Shown here piece after piece: positions 1-4,754 of a stretch of 10,121 nt of DNA. The translations under genes and the position numbers were made by a program. How positions within the stretch are numbered: position 1 is the first letter of the stretch; each line of letters opens with the position of its first letter. The stretch covers positions 1 through 10,121 of the forward strand of contig JAFGFO010000405.1 of NCBI GenBank assembly GCA_016931085.1. Reading direction: 5' to 3'. The notes beneath the pieces are model-generated. The model was not told where the DNA came from and did no database searches. It worked only from the letters and a program-made list of their open reading frames with translations. This DNA is from Thermoflexales bacterium. Lineage in GTDB: Bacteria; Chloroflexota; Anaerolineae; Fen-1058.

Positions 1-1041
1 ATCTTTGACATGCACAACGAGTACGGCTGGGAAGGCAGCGGCGAGCGCCACAAGGTCAAGGGGCTCAAGCAACTGTACGGCGGACGCGTGGCCATCTTTA
101 CGCTGGACGAGGAATCGTCGCGGCGGCGCGGCAGCAAGGTGGACGAAGTCATCCAGATCGGCTATTCCTCCATCGAGCCGGAAGACGTCGAGATGCTGCA
201 GGGCGTGATGGGATTGAGTGACACGCAGACCGGCGCTCTGTACGCCATCCACCGCAAGTTGGGGCGCAACTGGATCGCGCAACTGCTGGAGGACAAAGTG
301 CCCGCAGATCTCCAGGACTTGATCGAGGCCGACCAACTGCACAGCGGCACGCTCGGCGCGATCCAGCGCAAGATCGGGATGTTTCGACGCTTTGGTTTTT
401 TGACCCCCGCCGGCGGCGATGCCGTGGCCAACATCCTGAACTATATTCAAAAGGGCGTCAACGTCGTGCTGGAATTCGGCCGCTACGGCAACAGCCTGGA
501 AGCCTACCTGCTGGTGGCCAATTTCCTCACGCGGCGCATTCACCACGCCTACGTCGATCGCAAGGAGGCCGCCCAGGGTGGGGCGGACGAACCGCGCCAA
601 CTGGTCATCACCATCGAAGAGGCCCACAAGTTCCTCGACCCGCTGATCGCCCGCCAGACTATCTTTGGCACCATCTCTCGCGAGCTGCGCAAGTACAACG
701 TCACGCTGCTGATCGTCGACCAGCGTCCCAGCGGCATCGACCCCGAGATCATGAGCCAGGTCGGCACGCGTGTCACCTGTTTGCTCGACGACGAGCAAGA
801 CATCCGGGCCGTCTTTTCGGGCATCAGCGGCGCGAGCGAGCTGCGCCAGGTGCTGGCCCGGCTGGACACGCGCCAGCAGGCGCTCATCCTGGGGCACGCC
901 GTGCCCATGCCGGTCGTCGTGCGCACGCGCGATTACGATGCCAGCTTTTACGCCTCAGCCGGCTGGGCCGACGGGCCGGCGCTCAAGGCCTTGCGCGAAA
1001 AGGGCAGCCGCCAGTTGTACGGCGACGACCAGGGGCTGTGA
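1..1041 (+). CDS. HerA/DUF87-family ATP-binding protein, 5'-truncated by window edge
   Basis: The open frame runs from base 1 and begins IFDMHNEYGW, which matches the strand after Walker A in HerA-type ATPases (hydrophobic-D-x-H-x-E-Y). Walker A and the N-terminus therefore lie upstream of the window, and the ATG at 10 is internal. Walker B is visible at 601-633 (LVITIEEAHKF). It is followed by a segment of the type ISRELRKYN...LLIVDQRPSGIDPEIMSQ, the usual HerA sensor region (about 674-762). The last third (TRVTCLLDDEQDIRAVFSG, then LDTRQQALILG) is also typical. HerA-like proteins are hexameric DNA-pumping ATPases, often working with the NurA nuclease in end resection. DUF87 relatives also occur in mobile and defence loci. 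No NurA-like gene is seen downstream. The family call is firm; the biological role is open because the N-terminal half is outside the window. Confidence 0.85.
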   Translation: MFDMHNEYGWEGSGERHKVKGLKQLYGGRVAIFTLDEESSRRRGSKVDEVIQIGYSSIEPEDVEMLQGVMGLSDTQTGALYAIHRKLGRNWIAQLLEDKVPADLQDLIEADQLHSGTLGAIQRKIGMFRRFGFLTPAGGDAVANILNYIQKGVNVVLEFGRYGNSLEAYLLVANFLTRRIHHAYVDRKEAAQGGADEPRQLVITIEEAHKFLDPLIARQTIFGTISRELRKYNVTLLIVDQRPSGIDPEIMSQVGTRVTCLLDDEQDIRAVFSGISGASELRQVLARLDTRQQALILGHAVPMPVVVRTRDYDASFYASAGWADGPALKALREKGSRQLYGDDQGL

Positions 1042-1044
1042 AGA

Positions 1045-1073
1045 TTTCGGGCCATCGGAATGGCCTGTTGAAA
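1045..1073 (+). terminator. Hairpin just after the HerA-like gene, possible weak terminator
   Basis: GGCCAT (1050-1055) pairs perfectly with ATGGCC (1060-1065) around a 4-base CGGA loop. TTTC (1045-1048) can pair with GAAA (1070-1073) to extend the stem after a bulge. It begins a few bases after the TGA stop. There is no clear U-run, so intrinsic termination is uncertain; an RNA 3'-end stabilising hairpin is an equal possibility. Confidence 0.35.
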
Positions 1074-1137
1074 TTGAAGCTTTGCACGCCTGTCATGGAC
1101 TCAAATCAACCGGGTGCCGCGAATAGCCAAGATTTCT

Positions 1138-1230
1138 AACCGCAAAGGACGCAAAGAGCGCAAAGGTTTTTAATCCAAGAGTCTTGATCTTGACATCAGA
1201 TTCCTTGGCGTCCTTCGCGCCTTTGCGGTT
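1138..1230. repeat. Imperfect inverted repeat made of CGCAAAG units
   Basis: The left arm (1138-1166) contains CGCAAAG three times at an exact 9-base period (1141, 1150, 1159). The right arm (1203-1230) is its near-complete inverse, ending in CCTTTGCGGTT. The arms are separated by about 36 AT-rich bases. The element fills the spacer between the convergent HerA-like and CpaF-like genes, so a transcript from either side would fold it into a long hairpin. Degenerate CGCAAAG-type palindromes of this kind are common intergenic repeats in Chloroflexota and other environmental bacteria (general recollection, not searched). It could serve as a bidirectional terminator. Confidence 0.7.
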
Positions 1231-1241
1231 CAGAGTTTTCC

Positions 1242-2237
1242 TTATTCTGCCTGCTTTTCCCAACTGGGCTGGACGCCGGTCGCCTCGATCTGATCCTCGG
1301 CCGGGTTGTAGCGAAACAAGGGCTGGAGCACGTAGCGCTCGTTTTCGACGCCGCGCAGCTCGACAATGTGCGTGAGGCGCCGGCGGCCGTCGGACAGCCG
1401 CTGCTGGTAGGTGACCAACTGGAAAGCACTCGCGATCAGGCGGCGAATCTCACCCAGCCCCAGGCCCAGGTTGGCCATCAGGCACATCGCTTCCAGCCGG
1501 GCCAGCGCATCTTCCACGCTGGTCGCGTGCATATTCGCCAGCCCCGTGTGCCCCTGGCCGAATATTTGGAGCGCGAACGCCGCTTCTCCGCCGCACAGCT
1601 CGCCGACGACCAGCCAGTCAGGACGCATGCGCGCCGCCGTGAACAGGATCTCTTCAAACGGGACGTCCACCAGGCCGCGCCCGGCCAGGTGGATGCTGCG
1701 CTGGTGGCGCACATGCACTTCGTAGATCGGCTCGGCGACGATGACGCGCTCGCCGGCCGGGATGCTCTCGATCAACAAAGCGGTCAAGGTCGTCTTGCCG
1801 GAGCCGGTCCCCCCGGCCAGCAACACGTTTACCCTCGAATCGAGCGCGCTCTTGAGCAGCTCGTAGGCTTCGCGGCTGACTGCACCCCTCTCAAACACTT
1901 GATCCCATGTCAACTGCCTGGTGAGCTTGCGCAGCACAAAGCAAGGGCCGCTGATGGCAGTCGGTGGGACCACGGCCAGAAAGCGCGAGCCGTCCGGGAA
2001 AAGCACCTCGCCGCTCGTCTTGTCCGGCCCCAGCGCGACGTCGCCCAATGCCAACACGGCTTCGATGACGCCGCTCAGCGCCTCGGCCGAAGTGAACGGT
2101 GAGGCCACATCCTCCAGTTTCTCACCGCGATCGACGTAGACGCGATCGTACGCGTCTACGCAAATCTCGGTGACCGTTGGATCCGCGTAAAGTGGCGCTA
2201 GCGCCCCCAACGCTTTTTGCAAGTCTTTTTCGTTCAT
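1242..2237 (-). CDS. CpaF/VirB11-like type II/IV secretion ATPase
   Basis: This 331-aa protein has the layout of CpaF/TadA ATPases: an N-terminal domain (1-130, including PDGSRFLAVVPP), Walker A GGTGSGKTT (142-150), an Asp-box region around VAEPIYEVH, Walker B-like RPDWLVVGEL (205-214), and the His box GHTGLANMHATSVEDALARLE (229-249). These enzymes form cytoplasmic hexamers that power type IVb/Tad pilus assembly or type IV secretion. The usual GEVRGGEA motif reads GELCGGEA here: Arg is replaced by Cys at residue 215 (codon 1593-1595). The ATG at 2237 is chosen because a strong Shine-Dalgarno (AAGGAGGC, 2244-2251) sits 6 bases upstream. No tadB/tadC, pilin or other pilus genes are nearby, so its machine is either elsewhere or absent. 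The length is somewhat short because the long N-terminal extension found in many CpaF proteins is missing. Confidence 0.88.
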   Translation of the reverse strand: MNEKDLQKALGALAPLYADPTVTEICVDAYDRVYVDRGEKLEDVASPFTSAEALSGVIEAVLALGDVALGPDKTSGEVLFPDGSRFLAVVPPTAISGPCFVLRKLTRQLTWDQVFERGAVSREAYELLKSALDSRVNVLLAGGTGSGKTTLTALLIESIPAGERVIVAEPIYEVHVRHQRSIHLAGRGLVDVPFEEILFTAARMRPDWLVVGELCGGEAAFALQIFGQGHTGLANMHATSVEDALARLEAMCLMANLGLGLGEIRRLIASAFQLVTYQQRLSDGRRRLTHIVELRGVENERYVLQPLFRYNPAEDQIEATGVQPSWEKQAE

Positions 2238-2287
2238 CGTTTTGCCTCCTTGTATACTACTTGTGATGGTTATGCCCCCAGCGATGA

Positions 2288-2327
2288 GGGCTTGCGATAT
2301 TGTGCTTAGTGTATCACAAGCAAGCCC
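2288..2327. promoter_or_regulatory. Bulged stem-loop between two leftward genes
   Basis: GGGCTTGC (2288-2295) pairs perfectly with GCAAGCCC (2320-2327). Inside it TTGTG (2300-2304) pairs with CACAA (2315-2319), leaving a 4-base bulge (GATA) on one side and a 10-base loop. Together this is a 13-bp interrupted stem in the 138-base spacer between the LuxR-like gene and the CpaF-like gene, both leftward. It could terminate the LuxR transcript, act in the CpaF leader RNA, or be a protein-binding palindrome. No U-run follows it on either strand. Confidence 0.5.
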
Positions 2328-2375
2328 GGTGTCGCATCCGCCAAAGCCACAGGTGCACCCTGGCCATGTCCACAG

Positions 2376-2822
2376 TTAGCTGGAGTCAATCCACCCTTGC
2401 CGCAGCGCAAGCGCCACGGCCTCGGTGCGAGATGACGTGGCCGTTTTGTTGAACACCGAGTTCAGGTGAAACTGGATGGTGCGTTCGCTGATGCCCAGGC
2501 GGTAGGCGATTTCTTTGTTCGTCAGTCCTTTGGCGGTCAAAGCCAGCACTTGCGCCTCGCGAGGCGTGAAGGGGTGGGGGGCGGCTGGCCTGGTTGCTTC
2601 GAGCGTGGCCGCCAGGTCGCGGGCTTCGACCAGCGCCTGGCGCGCCAGCTCGCCCAGCGCCGCGACAGCCGCCCGGGCCGGGTAATTGTCAGGCGGCAAA
2701 ACGCGCTCGTAGGCTCGAACCTGGGCTACGAGTAGATCGAGCGTGTCCAACAGCCCGACCAGGGGGAGCGCCGGCGCATGGGAGGGTGTATCCCGACTTG
2801 AGCGTTCCTCGTCCTCGTTCAT
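2376..2822 (-). CDS. LuxR/GerE-type HTH transcriptional regulator
   Basis: This 148-aa protein has a canonical C-terminal GerE DNA-binding domain (about 84-148): FTPREAQVLALTAKGLTNKE, IAYRLGISERTIQFHL, then TSSRTEAVALALRQGWI. The first 80 residues are helical and Ala/Leu-rich. They show no receiver-domain phospho-Asp pattern and no recognisable ligand pocket, so the input signal is unknown. It is a stand-alone small LuxR-type regulator. The start at 2822 has no Shine-Dalgarno. A perfect TATAAT (2838-2843, minus strand) lies only 15 bases upstream, so the mRNA would have a leader of about 8 bases. It is divergent from the GntR gene and upstream of the CpaF-like gene, either of which it might control; this is inference from position. 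Confidence 0.88.
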   Translation of the reverse strand: MNEDEERSSRDTPSHAPALPLVGLLDTLDLLVAQVRAYERVLPPDNYPARAAVAALGELARQALVEARDLAATLEATRPAAPHPFTPREAQVLALTAKGLTNKEIAYRLGISERTIQFHLNSVFNKTATSSRTEAVALALRQGWIDSS

Positions 2823-2983
2823 ACGAATGCCAGTTGTATTATATCACAAACGAGTGCAACTTGACGCCAAAACTGGCAGTTGTTTGTCTCCATTGTCAGC
2901 CAATTGTCAGCTTCAAGTCTTGCAATTTTGAGCAAACAGTGTATAATTGTCTACAACAATTAGTACAATTCAAAGCAAAGAGT
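2823..2983. promoter_or_regulatory. Divergent promoter/operator region between the LuxR and GntR genes
   Basis: Leftward, a perfect -10 (TATAAT) lies at 2838-2843 with only a weak -35. Rightward, TTGCAA (2920-2925), a 16-base spacer and TATAAT (2942-2947) form a good sigma-70-type promoter. TAATTGT-N5-ACAATTA (2944-2962) is a perfect 7-bp-arm inverted repeat over the rightward -10 and start site, a natural position for a GntR operator. ATTGTCAGC occurs twice (2892-2900 and 2903-2911) at an 11-base period, on the same helix face and just upstream of the -35. TGCCAGTT (2828-2835) and AACTGGCA (2871-2878) form a further perfect inverted pair flanking the leftward promoter. Confidence 0.7.
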
Positions 2984-3376
2984 ATGAACATCAAGATAGA
3001 CGTTCAAAGCGGCGTGCCGATCTATGTCCAGCTTGTCGAACGGATCAAGCACATGATCGCCACCGGCGAGCTCAGGCCCGGCGATCAACTGCCGACCGTG
3101 CGGCAACTGGCCCAGAGCCTGGTCGTCAATCCCAACACCGTCGCGCGCGCCTACACCATGTTGGACCAGGCTGGCATCATCTCCACCCAGCAGGGGCGCG
3201 GGACCTACGTGCGGGAGCATCCCGACGAGAACGGGCTGGCGCGCATGCGGGCGGAAAAGCTAGGTGGGTTGGTCACCCAGGCCATCGTCGAAGCGCTCAG
3301 CCTGGGTTACGAAATTGACGAGATTCGTGACGAATTTGAAACGGCACTTCGGCAGTGGCGGAAGGATCGCCATTGA
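2984..3376 (+). CDS. GntR-family regulator, YtrA-type
   Basis: This 130-aa protein has a GntR winged helix at 8-78: VPIYVQLVERIKHMIATGEL, then RPGDQLPTVRQLAQSL, NPNTVARAYTMLDQAG and the wing GRGTYV. The short C-terminal part (80-130) is helical and lacks the larger effector domains of FadR, HutC or MocR types. This size and layout fit the YtrA subfamily, which usually represses a neighbouring membrane-protein or ABC-transporter operon. The ATG at 2984 is the family-typical start (MNIKIDVQSGVPIY); only a weak AAAGAG precedes it. An in-frame extension upstream crosses the promoter and is not used. The perfect inverted repeat over its own -10 suggests autoregulation. The slipin gene follows closely, probably in one operon, so the regulator likely controls slipin. 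Confidence 0.92.
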   Translation: MNIKIDVQSGVPIYVQLVERIKHMIATGELRPGDQLPTVRQLAQSLVVNPNTVARAYTMLDQAGIISTQQGRGTYVREHPDENGLARMRAEKLGGLVTQAIVEALSLGYEIDEIRDEFETALRQWRKDRH

Positions 3377-3439
3377 TCAAACGGAGGAAAAATGTTTCCA
3401 ATCATATTGGCAAGTAAGACAAAACAAGAGGAGGTAACA

Positions 3440-4375
3440 ATGTCTACAAGAAATCGTAAAGCAGAGGCGCAAGCTCAGGCCCAGTTCAAGGCGGTCAATG
3501 GCGTGTCGTTGACAATATTCTTTGTGCTGATGATCCTATCCATCGTACTGATAGCGCTGATGGCCAACGCGAGGTGGGCCGACTGGATCATTGTCACGCA
3601 GCTCATCGTGCTCAACCTGGCTGGCCTGTACGTGCTGTTTGCCCTCAAAGTCGCCAACCAATGGGAGAAGGCGGTCGTGCTGCGCCTGGGCAAGTTCCGT
3701 GGGCTGAAGGGGCCCGGCGCGTTCTGGATCATTCCGGTAGTAGACACCATTCCAATCTGGATTGACCTGCGCGTGATGGTGACGCCCTTTGCGGCCGAAA
3801 AGACGCTGACCAAGGACACCGTGCCAGTCAACGTGGACGCAGTGCTGTTCTGGGTGGTGTGGGACGCCGAAAAGGCCGCGTTGGAGGTCGAAGACTACCG
3901 GGCGGCCATCACCTGGGCGGCGCAGACGGCCTTGCGCGACATCATTGGCAAGATGATGTTGGCCGATATCCTGGTGGGGCGTGAAAAGATTGACGAGGAT
4001 CTGCAGCACATCATCGACGAGCGCACCACGCCGTGGGGCGTCAGTGTGCAAAGTGTCGAAATCAGGGACATTGTCATTCCGCAGGAGCTGGAAGACGCCA
4101 TGTCGCGCCAGGCGCAGGCCGAGCGCGAGCGCCAGGCGCGCGTCATCCTGGGCGAGAGCGAGAAGCAGATCGCCGAGAGCTTCCGCGAGGCATCGCTGTC
4201 CTACGCCGACAACCCGACCGCCCTGCACCTGCGGGCGATGAACATGCTGTTCGAGGGCCTGAAGGAAAAGGGCGCCCTGGTCATCGTGCCCTCCAGCGCG
4301 GTGGACACCATGAACCTGGGCGGCATCATGGGCACCACGGCGGTCGCCTCGCAGATGGTGCACCGGTCCGAGTAG
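3440..4375 (+). CDS. Slipin (SPFH/Band 7, stomatin-like membrane protein)
   Basis: This 311-aa protein has two hydrophobic segments near the N-terminus (about 22-42 and 48-68), then a Band 7/SPFH domain starting at NQWEKAVVLRLGKFRGLKGP and an oligomerisation helix with QAQAERERQARVILGESEKQ. The C-terminal end (NPTALHLRAMNMLFEGLKEK, then IVPSSAVDTMNLGG) is diagnostic of bacterial slipins. Slipins form membrane-associated oligomers in lipid microdomains and often pair with an NfeD protein; none is present here. The chosen start has an ideal AGGAGG (3429-3434) five bases upstream. An in-frame ATG at 3392 with its own GGAGGA (3383-3388) would add 16 residues (MFPIILASK...), so dual initiation is possible. 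The stop codon TAG (4373-4375) is formed at the edge of an intergenic repeat, so the last few residues may be recent. It is co-transcribed with the GntR regulator. Confidence 0.93.
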   Translation: MSTRNRKAEAQAQAQFKAVNGVSLTIFFVLMILSIVLIALMANARWADWIIVTQLIVLNLAGLYVLFALKVANQWEKAVVLRLGKFRGLKGPGAFWIIPVVDTIPIWIDLRVMVTPFAAEKTLTKDTVPVNVDAVLFWVVWDAEKAALEVEDYRAAITWAAQTALRDIIGKMMLADILVGREKIDEDLQHIIDERTTPWGVSVQSVEIRDIVIPQELEDAMSRQAQAERERQARVILGESEKQIAESFREASLSYADNPTALHLRAMNMLFEGLKEKGALVIVPSSAVDTMNLGGIMGTTAVASQMVHRSE

Positions 4376-4465
4376 GGGCAGGGCTTGTCCCTGCCCGTGG
4401 TAGGGGCGGGTTTTCTCACGACCCCGCTCGAGCGGAGCGCGGGACGGGGGAAACCCGCCCCTACC
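4373..4465. repeat. REP-like palindromic element (TAGGGGC family)
   Basis: There are two adjacent hairpins. The first is GGGCAGGG (4376-4383) with CCCTGCCC (4389-4396) around a 5-base loop. The second has perfect 15-bp arms, GGTAGGGGCGGGTTT (4399-4413) and AAACCCGCCCCTACC (4451-4465), enclosing the perfect palindrome CCGCTCGAGCGG (4424-4435). Both begin with TAGGGGC. The element starts within the slipin stop codon and ends next to the Shine-Dalgarno of the DUF4177-like gene. It looks like a mobile, non-coding repeat family and may also attenuate transcription between the two genes. Confidence 0.8.
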
Positions 4466-4478
4466 AGGAGACACAACA

Positions 4479-4700
4479 ATGAAACATTTGGTGTGGGAAT
4501 ATCGCGTGCTAAGTTGGGGTGGGACGTTCAGCGGCCCCAAGGACGAAGAGTTGGAGGCCGAGCTGAACGCGCTGGGGCAGGACGGCTGGGAAGCGCTTGC
4601 CGTGCGGCCGCACGAGAACAGCAACAAGGTGACCATTTTTCTCAAGCGCCGTGTGGGCGGCGAAGACGCCCACCATGCCCAGGGGTGGACGGGGTGGTGA
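4479..4700 (+). CDS. Small DUF4177-like protein
   Basis: This 73-aa protein starts MKHLVWEYRVL and contains EELEAELNALGQDGWEALAV and a terminal beta-strand KVTIFLKRR. The pattern of an N-terminal WEY strand, a helix, LN.LG..GWE and a final FLKR strand is that of DUF4177, a small ferredoxin-like-fold family of unknown function. A good Shine-Dalgarno (AGGAG, 4466-4470) precedes the ATG by 8 bases, directly abutting the palindromic repeat. The last 15 residues (GGEDAHHAQGWTGW) are outside the family core and low in complexity. It probably belongs with the slipin gene or the downstream dikinase gene by position, but no functional link can be shown from sequence. Confidence 0.82.
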   Translation: MKHLVWEYRVLSWGGTFSGPKDEELEAELNALGQDGWEALAVRPHENSNKVTIFLKRRVGGEDAHHAQGWTGW

Positions 4701-4705
4701 CCCAC

Positions 4706-4725
4706 GAGAAGCATTTAGACTTCTC
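4706..4725 (+). other. Small hairpin in the leader of the dikinase gene
   Basis: GAGAAG (4706-4711) and CTTCTC (4720-4725) form a 6-bp stem with an 8-base loop in the 54-base spacer before the dikinase gene. It lies upstream of the AAGGA ribosome-binding site (4741-4745). There is no U-run. It may be incidental. Confidence 0.25.
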
Positions 4726-4754
4726 TATGGAGCGGTCAAGAAGGATATATTACC

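Noticed and set aside
1141..1165. CRISPR array at the CGCAAAG repeats
   Set aside because: Units are 7 bases at 9-base spacing with no spacers, and the block is mirrored as an inverted repeat. This is not CRISPR organisation.
1368..2102. 244-aa rightward frame opposite the CpaF-like gene
   Set aside because: The opposite strand carries Walker A, Walker B and His box motifs with a good ribosome-binding site. This frame has no recognisable motif.
2594..2983. Upstream extension of the GntR frame
   Set aside because: It runs through the LuxR gene and both promoters. The ATG at 2984 gives the exact family-typical N-terminus.
3536..4714. Long leftward open frame (392 aa) opposite the slipin gene
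   Set aside because: It is antisense to an unmistakable slipin and crosses a non-coding palindromic repeat. Its composition is that of a high-GC shadow frame.
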